Part shown: positions 6,872 through 14,325 of the stretch, one piece after another
Position numbering within the stretch: the first letter of the stretch is position 1
Layout: every line of letters begins with the position of its first letter
IMG/VR virus record: IMGVR_UViG_3300025127_000146
Span: 1-31,265 of that record
DNA: 31,265 nt
From: a virus
Strand: one strand, 5' to 3'
Notes under the pieces: generated by a model
What the model saw: the letters and a program-made list of their open reading frames with translations, nothing else
Told to the model about the DNA's origin: nothing
Database searches by the model: none
Program-made: the position numbers and the translations under genes

Positions 6872-7248
6872 TCAAGTCCTTCATATAGCTTATCAAGATC
6901 ACCTTCTCTTTCTATATCTTCTCTGATTCTTTTTTCGTGAAACTCATAAAATGGGTCTTTTAAAAGTTCGTTGTATGTATTATCCTCCCTAAATTCCCAA
7001 AAATTTATTTCATCAATATTACAGTTAGTTTTTTTCATTATCTTATTTAATAAGGCATCATGGTCTTTTGCTTTCCATAGTTTTGATTTTACAAGTTTTT
7101 TGCCATCAACTTCTTCATTGATAGCTTTCCACAATGCTGCTGTAGCAAATTGTTGATTTTCTCTCTTCCTATCATTTTCGTACAAGTCATGAATGTCTCT
7201 TTCATTGCTTGTAAGTTCAATCTGGAAAACTTCAAAAGTTGGTGTCAT
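6868..7248 (-). CDS. Hypothetical acidic protein (126 aa)
   Basis: The protein is strongly charged (ERDIHDLYENDRKRENQQF near the start, IREDIEREGDLDKLYEGLE at the end) and predicted helical. Its stop overlaps the methyltransferase start as ATGA and its start follows directly on the 55-aa gene. It has no recognisable domain. Pairing with the methyltransferase suggests an accessory or host-takeover role, which is not shown. Confidence 0.65.
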   Translation of the reverse strand: MTPTFEVFQIELTSNERDIHDLYENDRKRENQQFATAALWKAINEEVDGKKLVKSKLWKAKDHDALLNKIMKKTNCNIDEINFWEFREDNTYNELLKDPFYEFHEKRIREDIEREGDLDKLYEGLE

Positions 7249-7416
7249 TTACTTGGCCTCCTTTTTTGCTTCATTATTTTCTTTGCAGAATCTTTTTATG
7301 GCTTCTTCCCTTGTAAGACCTTCTGCTTGATATTTTTTTAAAACTTCTTCAATTGCTGAAAAAAAATTTTTAGTTGTTGGGCTGTTTGCAATTTCTTGGC
7401 TGTAATCGTGTTCCAT
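7249..7416 (-). CDS. Small hypothetical protein (55 aa)
   Basis: ATG at 7416 gives MEHDYSQEIANSPTTKNFFS to EAKKEAK, a helical charged protein. It is the first gene behind the promoter at 7443-7472, and its final codons contain AAGGAGG, a strong Shine-Dalgarno for the next gene. Function is not recognised. Confidence 0.65.
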   Translation of the reverse strand: MEHDYSQEIANSPTTKNFFSAIEEVLKKYQAEGLTREEAIKRFCKENNEAKKEAK

Positions 7417-7442
7417 TTGTTTTTGTGGGTTGCTATACCCAT

Positions 7443-7472
7443 ATTATAAGCATAACTATCAACAACTGTCAA
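7443..7472 (-). promoter_or_regulatory. Sigma70-like promoter, copy 1, with conserved leader
   Basis: On the minus strand TTGACA (7472-7467) and TATAAT (7448-7443) are separated by 18 bp. The sequence GTTGTTGATAGTTATG between them and the leader GGTATAGCAACCC are nearly identical in the promoter at 8672-8701. It drives the 55-aa, 126-aa and methyltransferase genes. Confidence 0.85.
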
Positions 7473-8265
7473 CAGACCTATTGCTGTGTTTTATGTACTC
7501 CAGAACAAATAATACATCTATTGGCCAATACCAGTGTTTAATGTATCTTGCAACCAATAATACTGTGGTTGGCCTACTGCTGTATTCTTGTCACCATTTG
7601 TATTTCCAAGAGCTGTGTTTTATCAACCACTTGTATTTCCAAAAGCAATATTATTGTTACTAGTTGTATATACCAAAACCCTTGCAAACATTAAGATTAA
7701 GAATTTATTACCGATAGCTGTGTTCCTGTAACCAATAGTATTTCCTACAGCAGTATTATTAACACCAGTGGTAATTCCTATTGCTGTGTTTTGGTTACTA
7801 CTCGTAATTCCAACAGCAGTGTTTTAGTAACCATTAGTAATTCCTACAGCAGTATTATATGCACCACTTGTATTTCCTATAGCAATATTATTGTTACCAG
7901 TTGTATTTATAAAAACTCTTGCAGCTATTGAGGTTTTACACACACTACCAATTGCTATGTTTTATGTACCATTAGTAATTCCAATAGCTGTGTTCCAACA
8001 ACCATTCGTATTTTCTATTGCTGTATTATAAAGACCATTGGGATTTCCTATTGCAGTATTATAGTCACCACTTGTAAGACTAGAAACTATTGCAATAACT
8101 AGATTTATACAAAATAAACCTACAGCAGTATTATGTGTACCTATAGTATTTCCAATAGCTGTATTTTGGTTACCAGTTGTAATGCCAACAGCTGTGTTAT
8201 GTGTACTAATGGTATTTCCTACTGTTGTGTTTTAGTACAAGTGGTGACAGTAACATTGCTGTTGG
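7471..8265 (-). repeat. Non-coding NTAVG-type repeat array 1
   Basis: This 0.8-kb stretch between a promoter and a terminator has no convincing gene. Read on the minus strand it holds about 19 units whose core translates as N-T/I-A-V/I/F/L-G. Most are 33 nt (NTAVG plus six codons, often NTNGxx or ITTGxx), and roughly every third to sixth is long (72 nt). Most of the core stays in one frame, but TAA stops break it at the codon before the core Asn in several units. At both ends there are plus-oriented units (about 7503-7580 and 8236-8265). The peptide motif resembles repeats in phage tail-fibre proteins. Confidence 0.85.
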
Positions 8266-8277
8266 ATTGTGAAAACG

Positions 8278-8302
8278 CAAAAAAAAGACCCCTAAGGGTC
8301 AT
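8278..8302 (-). terminator. Rho-independent terminator
   Basis: On the minus strand GACCC-TTA-GGGGTC forms a hairpin (8300-8287) followed by a run of T (8286-8278). It lies about 20 bp after the stop of the 108-aa gene and separates it from repeat array 1. Confidence 0.85.
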
Positions 8303-8318
8303 GTATTAAGTTAACTAA

Positions 8319-8645
8319 TTATTTAATTAACTCCTTTAATTTTTTATTTGCCTGGTCTACACAACCAATACCGTCATATTGGTAACGACCTAAAGTTAAA
8401 TTTTCTTTTAGCATTTCTTGGTAAGGATCAGCGTCTTTAGGTAATTTTTTATAAACACAGATGGTTACTCTTTCCCAATCTGGGTTGCGTTTAGCTCCTT
8501 GGTGATGACCGAGGTGATGATGATAAAAAATTTCTTTTGTTTTGCCTGTAATTTGATAATGTCTGTTGTCTTTATCATTGGCTCTAAAAAATACTTCTAC
8601 AGCATTATTTTGTTTTAATAATGTTTTAATTTTGAATCCATTCAT
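8319..8645 (-). CDS. Hypothetical protein (108 aa)
   Basis: The start at ATG 8645 (MNGFKIKTLLKQNNAVEVFF) is preferred because the longer frame from 8672 would begin inside the -10 box. The protein contains a His-rich segment (IFYHHHLGHHQGAKRNPDW) and a mixed alpha/beta remainder. It is a single-gene unit with its own strong promoter and terminator, suggesting independent early expression, as for a host-takeover or regulatory protein. No family is recognised; the His cluster could bind metal. Confidence 0.7.
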   Translation of the reverse strand: MNGFKIKTLLKQNNAVEVFFRANDKDNRHYQITGKTKEIFYHHHLGHHQGAKRNPDWERVTICVYKKLPKDADPYQEMLKENLTLGRYQYDGIGCVDQANKKLKELIK

Positions 8646-8671
8646 TTGATTAGTGGGGTTGCTATACCTCA

Positions 8672-8701
8672 ATTATAAACATAACTATCAACAATTGTCA
8701 A
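8672..8701 (-). promoter_or_regulatory. Sigma70-like promoter, copy 2, with conserved leader
   Basis: On the minus strand TTGACA (8701-8696), 18-bp spacer ATTGTTGATAGTTATGTT, TATAAT (8677-8672), then a leader containing GGTATAGCAACCCC before the ATG at 8645. The -35 overlaps the stop of the VRR-NUC gene. It matches the promoter at 7443-7472 almost base for base. Confidence 0.85.
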
Positions 8702-8937
8702 CAAGGTTTCATTACTTTTACATCGAATCCCTTTTCTTTCAACTCTTCAATCCTATACTTCTGGATTTCACTTAATCTTCCCTTCTCGCTCTTGACCTCT
8801 ATAAATTTAACCTCATCTGGTTTCATACAGATCAAATCCGGCAAGCCAGCCTTGTTGCACATAATTAACTTGATTACTGTCCATCCTTCTTTTTCGTGCC
8901 TGTCGATCAGCTTCTTCTGATATTGAGCCTCTGTCAT
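8698..8937 (-). CDS. VRR-NUC domain nuclease
   Basis: The 79-residue protein shows the compact PD-(D/E)XK fold of VRR-NUC enzymes: a helical start (MTEAQYQKKLIDRHEKEGW), strand and GLPDLICM with the metal-binding Asp, then KFIEVKSEKGRLSEIQKYRI with the E-x-K pair and the conserved Q, ending in GFDVKVMKP. In phages this family is usually paired with an SNF2-type helicase and acts on DNA junctions or replication intermediates. Here its start lies inside the 3' end of such a helicase frame. Confidence 0.9.
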   Translation of the reverse strand: MTEAQYQKKLIDRHEKEGWTVIKLIMCNKAGLPDLICMKPDEVKFIEVKSEKGRLSEIQKYRIEELKEKGFDVKVMKPC

Positions 8938-10150
8938 TTCTATAATGATTGATCGTGTAGCTTTCCTTTGATTGTACTACCTGATAAACTTTTGGCTCGA
9001 TTCCCTTCTCTGCAAAAATATAATGTATTTTATTCTTTCTTTCCCTACCAAGAAAACTTGCTCTTTCTCTTCCCTGTAAATAACTAAGTGCAGAATAATC
9101 TATTCCCAAAAAAATCAGGTGATCGGCACTACTTAAATTTACACCCTCACGACAACTTTTGACCTGACCGATAAAAACAGAATCGCTTACAGCATTAAAT
9201 ATATCTGGATCATCTGTTGCCCTAGCACCAAAACTTTCTCTGAGCATTTTGCCTTCAGCAATAAAGCAATATAATATGGCAATCCTTCCACTGAAGTTAT
9301 TTTTTATATATTCAATCTTGCTTTTATCAAAAACTACAGCACCATGATTCTCCGTGATCACATGGCCATTATAAATCTGCCTTAATTTGCTCATAACTTT
9401 AGCCCCTGTATCTGCCACGACTGATCTTCTACCTGGTTTACCAATAACACCGTTTTTTAATATCCGATAGGCAAGACGATAAGTTCTTCTCGACATCTTC
9501 ACAAGATGCACTTCCTCCTCAACCTCCTGAGTAAAACCAGCTTCTTTCTGAGTCATCTGCACAGTATAAGGTTCAATATCTTTTAAAATTCTGCTTTGCC
9601 TGGCCTCTGAATAATCTTTGATAACAACACCAGTTCCAACTCTTTTCTCCTTTACATCAACATAATCACTAGCCCACCTGTAAAAGTTCTGATATTTACT
9701 CCATAAAAAAGGTGTTAAAGACCATTGATGATAAAGCTGACTAAAACTTTCAGGGCTTGGTGTTCCACTCATCAAAATAATGCTGTTATATCTAAGCTGC
9801 AAAATATTCTGATATCGTTGAGATGGTTTTGGAAATGCTCCCACACTATGGGCTTCATCAACAATGATCATGTTCCAGCTTGTACCCTTGAAATTTTTTA
9901 ACTGTTCAAAGTTAGTTATGGATACTACCCTCTCAAGATTCATCTTTTCAACATCACTTTTTATACTAGGGATTGCTTTTTTCTTAGTAATTACCAACAC
10001 CTTTTCAAGTGCCATATTTCTGACAACAGATAAGGCAACAAGTGTTTTGCCTGTCCTACATTCACCACTTAAATATGCACATTTCTTGATCTGACAAAGT
10101 TTTGTCAACTTTCTGCTTGCTGCTTTTTGATATTCTCTTAATTTAACCAT
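8813..10150 (-). CDS. SNF2-type DEAH helicase
   Basis: The 445-residue protein has LREYQKAA (Q-motif-like) at the N-terminus, Walker A GECRTGKT (29-36), motif II IIVDEAH (95-101), motif III LMSGTPSP (127-133) and a helicase C-terminal half ending with FLGIDYSALSYLQGRERASF (motifs V-VI). This is the phage SNF2/superfamily 2 helicase type that translocates on duplex DNA and usually accompanies VRR-NUC. The last 42 or so residues overlap the nuclease gene in another frame and look less conserved, so the extension may be recent. It is divergently transcribed from the RHH regulator. Confidence 0.88.
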   Translation of the reverse strand: MVKLREYQKAASRKLTKLCQIKKCAYLSGECRTGKTLVALSVVRNMALEKVLVITKKKAIPSIKSDVEKMNLERVVSITNFEQLKNFKGTSWNMIIVDEAHSVGAFPKPSQRYQNILQLRYNSIILMSGTPSPESFSQLYHQWSLTPFLWSKYQNFYRWASDYVDVKEKRVGTGVVIKDYSEARQSRILKDIEPYTVQMTQKEAGFTQEVEEEVHLVKMSRRTYRLAYRILKNGVIGKPGRRSVVADTGAKVMSKLRQIYNGHVITENHGAVVFDKSKIEYIKNNFSGRIAILYCFIAEGKMLRESFGARATDDPDIFNAVSDSVFIGQVKSCREGVNLSSADHLIFLGIDYSALSYLQGRERASFLGRERKNKIHYIFAEKGIEPKVYQVVQSKESYTINHYRNDRGSISEEADRQARKRRMDSNQVNYVQQGWLAGFDLYETR

Positions 10151-10152
10151 TG

Positions 10153-10169
10153 ACCATACTGTATATGGT
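10153..10169. promoter_or_regulatory. Palindromic operator candidate in the divergent promoter region
   Basis: ACCATA-CTGTA-TATGGT is a 6-bp inverted repeat with a 5-bp spacer, lying in the 58-bp gap between the divergent helicase and RHH genes. A ribbon-helix-helix protein encoded beside it would be the natural ligand and could regulate both directions. The -10-like TATAGT near 10185 could serve the plus-strand genes. Confidence 0.45.
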
Positions 10170-10208
10170 GCTATCTTACCCTATAGTTACACATAAACAA
10201 CCCTAGAT

Positions 10209-10352
10209 ATGGAACAAGAACAAACTTTAAAGACAATTAATATTCAACTCTCGCAGGGTCAGATAAAATGGCTTGATGATAACAAGGGATCTGAATCAAG
10301 ATCCTGTTTACTCAGATTAATAGTTTCTGAAAGAATGGAGCAGGCTGCATAA
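10209..10352 (+). CDS. Ribbon-helix-helix (CopG/Arc-like) regulator
   Basis: The 47-residue frame contains a strand (TINIQLSQGQIKWLD) followed by two helices (SRSCLLRLIVSERMEQA), the ribbon-helix-helix layout in which the beta strand enters the major groove of operator DNA as a dimer. It lies 2 bp before the primase gene and next to a palindromic site, so autoregulation of the replication operon is likely. It is shorter than most annotated genes. Confidence 0.75.
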   Translation: MEQEQTLKTINIQLSQGQIKWLDDNKGSESRSCLLRLIVSERMEQAA

Positions 10353-10354
10353 CA

Positions 10355-12418
10355 ATGGACATAAAAGAAGAACTGCTTGGTCTTCCCAAGCACTGGGGTT
10401 TTGTTGCCGTTCAAAATAAAAGACCCTATCAGAACGATTGGCAGAATAATCCACTTACACGCTCACAACTGTTCAAAGAAATATCTTCCAAAAAATCTAC
10501 AGGTATCGGTGTTTGCTGTGGAACTCCTTCAGGTGGCTTACTTTTTCTCGACCATGACGGGCCATCAGCTGCAAAAATATTAGGTGAATGGGGTTTTTCT
10601 CTTTCATCATTACCACCATCATGGATGGTCACTTCAGGTCGTGTTGGTAGATTTCAAATCATTTACCAAGTTCCAGAAAAATATTGGTCAAAAATAAAAA
10701 CACGAAAATTTCAGACAGGTGTAAAAGATGAAGATGGTTCTGTTGAACAGATCGAGTTGCGGTGGAATGGTACGCAATCAATAGTATCTGGTAAACATCC
10801 AAAGACTGATGGCTACAGATGGATGGAAAATCGTTCACCAAGAGATTTAGAAATCGCAGAAGCTCCCTTTGCCATAATTGAAAAAATGATGGAGCAAAAG
10901 AAAAAAACACCACAGATACAAACATTAAATTCAGATACAGATAAGGCACGTTCACTTCTCCAATCAATAAATCCTAATCGACTAGATGACTACGACACAT
11001 GGGTCAAAATTGGTATGGCTGCTCATTCAGTCGGTGATAATTCTCTACTCCACGATTGGGAACAGCTATCTCAGAAGAACAGCAAGTATCAATCAGGAGA
11101 ATGTGAAAAGAAGTGGGCATCATTTAAATCATCTGGGGTTTCACTTGGCACTCTCCAAAAGTTTGCCTCCGAAGATGGTTGGACTCCTCCTCCTAGATCC
11201 TTCCCCACTTCAATAAAACCAGCAGAAGAGCCAACTCCAGTTGCTCGTAAATTAGAACAACTTACATCACAGGAACTTATAAACTTATTACGCAATCTAA
11301 AACAGGAAATAAGATTCAATACCTTTTCCCATTCAATAGAAATGGATGGCAAAATAATAAAAAATATTGAACTTTTTTACCTGACACTCGCAGAGCTTGG
11401 TTATAAAGTTCCAAAAGAAATGGCAATTGATTGCCTTCTTAAGGTAGCCCATGAAAATGAATATGATCCTGTAAAGCTATATTTAGATCATTGCTACAAC
11501 GAGATAGAACCAGAACTTTATGGCATTGAAAGATTGGCCTCGACATATTTAAGACCACAAGATCAAAAACTGAAAGAACCGACAATATATGATGTGATGC
11601 TTAAACTTACTCTTATAAATGCAGTAAGGAGAGTTTTTATTCCAGGTTGCAAACATGACACAGCAACTGTCCTTCAAGGTTCACAAGGCATAAAAAAATC
11701 ATCATTCTGGCAAACATTGTTCGGGCCTTTCTTCTCAGATGCCCTCGGTGATATTTCTTCAAAGGATGATCTTCTTGTCCTACATCGTTCTTGGGGAATG
11801 GAATGGTCAGAAATTGATGGAGTCACAAGTCGCAAACACGCTGGAACAATAAAAGCCTTTCTATCAAGATCAACTGACCTACTCAGAGTTCCATATGGTA
11901 AAGCAGTTGAAGAATGGCCAAGAAGAGGAATAATAGTTGGATCAACTAATAAAGAATCTGGATTATTAATAGATGACACAGGTAACAGAAGATTTATGAT
12001 TTGTCCCTGTACTTCAAAATCTATTGATCTTGATTCACTTCAACTTGAACGTGATGCTCTGTGGTCAGCTGGAGTTCATCTTTTTAAAAATAATGAACCG
12101 CATTATCTCTCTTATGAACAGGAAAACCAGATTGAAAAAGAAAACCTTTCTTATATGGTCGATTCTCCCTGGCTTTCTGTTATAACCAACTACCTGAACG
12201 ATCCAGCTAATGCAATGAAGGATATAACAATAGAACTTCTTTTAGCCGAAGCGATAGAGAAACCAATCGAAAGACAGACGAAATCTGACACAATGACTGT
12301 CTCATCAATTCTCAAATCCTTACATTATGAACGTAAAAGAAAACGTGTGGCGGGAACACCTAAATGGGTGTGGTTCTCACCTGTTCTCACCCCTGTTCTC
12401 ACTACTGGGAACGGTTAA
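10355..12418 (+). CDS. Primase-polymerase / VirE-type helicase fusion
   Basis: The 687-residue protein joins three parts. Residues 1-180 resemble bifunctional primase-polymerase (KHWGFVAVQNKRPY, GIGVCCGTPSGGLLFLDHDG with the metal-binding D-x-D, then VTSGRVGRFQIIY). Residues 190-280 match PriCT-2 (SLLQSINPNRLDDYDTWVKI, EKKWASF). The C-terminal half is a VirE-like P-loop ATPase with Walker A GSQGIKKS (about 442-449), Walker B-like WGMEWSEID (about 479-487) and the family motifs IIVGSTN and DDTGNRRFM. It should prime and unwind DNA at the phage origin. Its last codons are built from GTTCTCAC repeats. Confidence 0.9.
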   Translation: MDIKEELLGLPKHWGFVAVQNKRPYQNDWQNNPLTRSQLFKEISSKKSTGIGVCCGTPSGGLLFLDHDGPSAAKILGEWGFSLSSLPPSWMVTSGRVGRFQIIYQVPEKYWSKIKTRKFQTGVKDEDGSVEQIELRWNGTQSIVSGKHPKTDGYRWMENRSPRDLEIAEAPFAIIEKMMEQKKKTPQIQTLNSDTDKARSLLQSINPNRLDDYDTWVKIGMAAHSVGDNSLLHDWEQLSQKNSKYQSGECEKKWASFKSSGVSLGTLQKFASEDGWTPPPRSFPTSIKPAEEPTPVARKLEQLTSQELINLLRNLKQEIRFNTFSHSIEMDGKIIKNIELFYLTLAELGYKVPKEMAIDCLLKVAHENEYDPVKLYLDHCYNEIEPELYGIERLASTYLRPQDQKLKEPTIYDVMLKLTLINAVRRVFIPGCKHDTATVLQGSQGIKKSSFWQTLFGPFFSDALGDISSKDDLLVLHRSWGMEWSEIDGVTSRKHAGTIKAFLSRSTDLLRVPYGKAVEEWPRRGIIVGSTNKESGLLIDDTGNRRFMICPCTSKSIDLDSLQLERDALWSAGVHLFKNNEPHYLSYEQENQIEKENLSYMVDSPWLSVITNYLNDPANAMKDITIELLLAEAIEKPIERQTKSDTMTVSSILKSLHYERKRKRVAGTPKWVWFSPVLTPVLTTGNG

Positions 12419-12565
12419 AATCCTTGCTATCACTATCTTATATATATATGTTCTCTATGTTCTCTATGTTTTATATATAAATATAATAATAGGTAATATA
12501 TAGGTAAATATAGGGTTAGGTAAGTTTGTAGCATTTCTGGGAACACTTGGGAACGTGGGAACACC
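12373..12565. repeat. Iteron-like repeats around an AT-rich tract, candidate origin
   Basis: GTTCTCAC occurs three times (12373, 12383, 12395) at the end of the primase gene, followed by GTTCTCTAT twice (12450, 12459). Then come TAGGTAA-type repeats (12491-12532) in a nearly G/C-free tract, and inverted copies GGGAACAC/GGGAACGT (12539, 12549, 12557). Short repeats flanking an easily melted tract beside a replication initiator are typical of phage origins. This also accounts for the 217-bp gap before the terminase genes; no gene is seen there. Confidence 0.5.
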
Positions 12566-12635
12566 TTGCAGTCTTAAATGAGTCTCAAATTACACAAATA
12601 TTCATATTCTCGCTTTTCCGTGTAACATCTATGTA

Positions 12636-12956
12636 ATGGCTAAAAAAGGCACAAAAATAGAAACACTGATCAGGTCACGAGAACTTGGCAAGATTATTGC
12701 CAAAGGTGGCCGTAGATCCGACTGTATAGAATATGCCTCTAAAAAATGGGGGGTTGGTTATAAATCTGTAGATAAATATTTAGAGATCGTCAGAGCCGAA
12801 ATGAAAGCGGATTGGGATATGGAAAGACCTGAAATGGTGGCGAATCTTTTAGCGCAGGCTGCAACGCTACAAATGGAAGCAAGAGAAAAAGGGCATTTGC
12901 ATATTGCTCTTGGTGCAATCAACACAGCAGCTAAACTTGCACAGATTATTTCGTGA
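12636..12956 (+). CDS. terS: Terminase small subunit
   Basis: The 106-residue protein has a basic N-terminal helix-turn-helix-like region (GRRSDCIEYASKKWGVGYKS, VDKYLEIVRAEMK) and a C-terminal oligomerisation helix (ALGAINTAAKLAQIIS). It lies directly upstream of, and overlaps by 4 nt, the large terminase gene. By family role it recognises the packaging site and regulates the motor. Sequence matches small terminases in general layout only, so position carries much of the call. Confidence 0.8.
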   Translation: MAKKGTKIETLIRSRELGKIIAKGGRRSDCIEYASKKWGVGYKSVDKYLEIVRAEMKADWDMERPEMVANLLAQAATLQMEAREKGHLHIALGAINTAAKLAQIIS

Positions 12957-14299
12957 GCATTCTAGATACAGTTCAACCTGGAAAAGTTTTATATCAAATT
13001 GGTGCTTATGATTTACCAACAGCAAGTGAAGCAATAGAGCGCATTAATCAGGATTTACTTCCGCATCAATCAAAGTTTTGTGATGATCTCGATCATAGAA
13101 AATTAGCTCTTGTCTGTGGATTCGGTGCTGGTAAAACAGTCGGTTTAGTTGCAAAAGCAACGATACTTGCAGCAATGAATATTGGTCATGTATCAGCACT
13201 CTTTGAGCCAACTCATGCGATGCTGGTCGATATTCTTGTGAGAACTATGAATGAACTGTTAGACCAATGGCAGATTCCTTTTTCTTATAGAGCATCTCCT
13301 TTGCCATCCTTTACTTTGGAATTTAAAGAAGGTACTCACACAATCTTGTTGAGAACCATGCTTACTTATCAACGATTACGAGGCCAGAACCTCTGTGCAA
13401 TTGGATTTGATGAGGCAGATACTGTGCCAAAACGAGAGGCAGAAAATGCTATGAATATGGCACTTGCAAGACTCAGATCTGGAAATGTTCAACAGTTCTA
13501 CGCAACAACAACTCCTGAAGGTCATGGCTGGGCATTTGAAACTTTTGAAAAAAATAAAAAGTCCGACACAGGATTGATCCAGGCAAAGACTGCTGATAAT
13601 CCTCACTTGCCCGATACATTTATTCCATCTTTGTATGAGAATTATCCACCGCAGTTAATAAAGGCTTATCTTTTGGGACAGTGGGTCAACCTCACAAGCG
13701 GTCAGGTTTATAACAGGTTCTCCAGGGAGCATCATGTCATCAATAAAATACCGTTTGATATCAAGATGGAGACTTTACTTTGCGGTATAGATTTCAACGT
13801 AATGAACTGCAACTGCGTCATCGGAGTGAGAGATGGTGACAAGCTGGTGATTATTGATGAAATATCCAAACAAAAAGATACAGATGCGTTGGCACAGGAG
13901 ATACTTAGACGTTATCCTTCAAACAGAATATTAGTTTACCCTGACGCTAGTGGTTCAGCACGTTCAACGATTAACGCATCAAAAACAGATCTCGCAATAC
14001 TCCAAGGTTACGGCTTCGGTTCAATGGCTCTCAAGAGCAACCCCTTTATCAAAGATAGAGTTGCAACCGTCAATGCGTTATTACAAAACGGCAAAGGGGA
14101 AAGACGTTTGGCGATTCATGCCAGTTGCACTCGTTTGATTGAGTGCCTCGAATTGCAGAGCTACGATGAAAAGACAGGCGATCCAGATAAACAGAATGGA
14201 TATGACCATATGAATGATGCCTTGGGGTATTTAATTTATCGTGAATTTAATTTGCTTTATGGTAGGGCAGGCAAGCGAACAGGGATTAGAATATATTAA
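12953..14299 (+). CDS. terL: Terminase large subunit (packaging ATPase/nuclease)
   Basis: The start is GTG at 12953, overlapping the small subunit stop. The 448-residue protein has an ATPase domain with Walker A GFGAGKT (56-62), Walker B AIGFDEAD (149-156) and coupling motif YATTTPEG (183-190). The RNase H-like nuclease domain follows, with acidic positions in CGIDFN (Asp 280), VYPDASG (Asp 331) and GYDHMNDALGY near the C-terminus. It pumps DNA into proheads at the portal and cuts concatemers. Length is typical. Confidence 0.95.
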   Translation: MSILDTVQPGKVLYQIGAYDLPTASEAIERINQDLLPHQSKFCDDLDHRKLALVCGFGAGKTVGLVAKATILAAMNIGHVSALFEPTHAMLVDILVRTMNELLDQWQIPFSYRASPLPSFTLEFKEGTHTILLRTMLTYQRLRGQNLCAIGFDEADTVPKREAENAMNMALARLRSGNVQQFYATTTPEGHGWAFETFEKNKKSDTGLIQAKTADNPHLPDTFIPSLYENYPPQLIKAYLLGQWVNLTSGQVYNRFSREHHVINKIPFDIKMETLLCGIDFNVMNCNCVIGVRDGDKLVIIDEISKQKDTDALAQEILRRYPSNRILVYPDASGSARSTINASKTDLAILQGYGFGSMALKSNPFIKDRVATVNALLQNGKGERRLAIHASCTRLIECLELQSYDEKTGDPDKQNGYDHMNDALGYLIYREFNLLYGRAGKRTGIRIY

Positions 14300-14325
14300 A
14301 AGTAATGGTACTATGAGGAAAAACC

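Noticed and set aside
7430-7663. A 77-codon plus-strand ORF inside array 1
   Set aside because: It begins in the promoter sequence of the minus-strand operon, has no ribosome site and mostly reads repeat units backwards (Tyr/Leu/Cys-rich). Only its N-N-T-S-I-G / N-N-T-V-V-G part is of interest, as oppositely oriented repeats.
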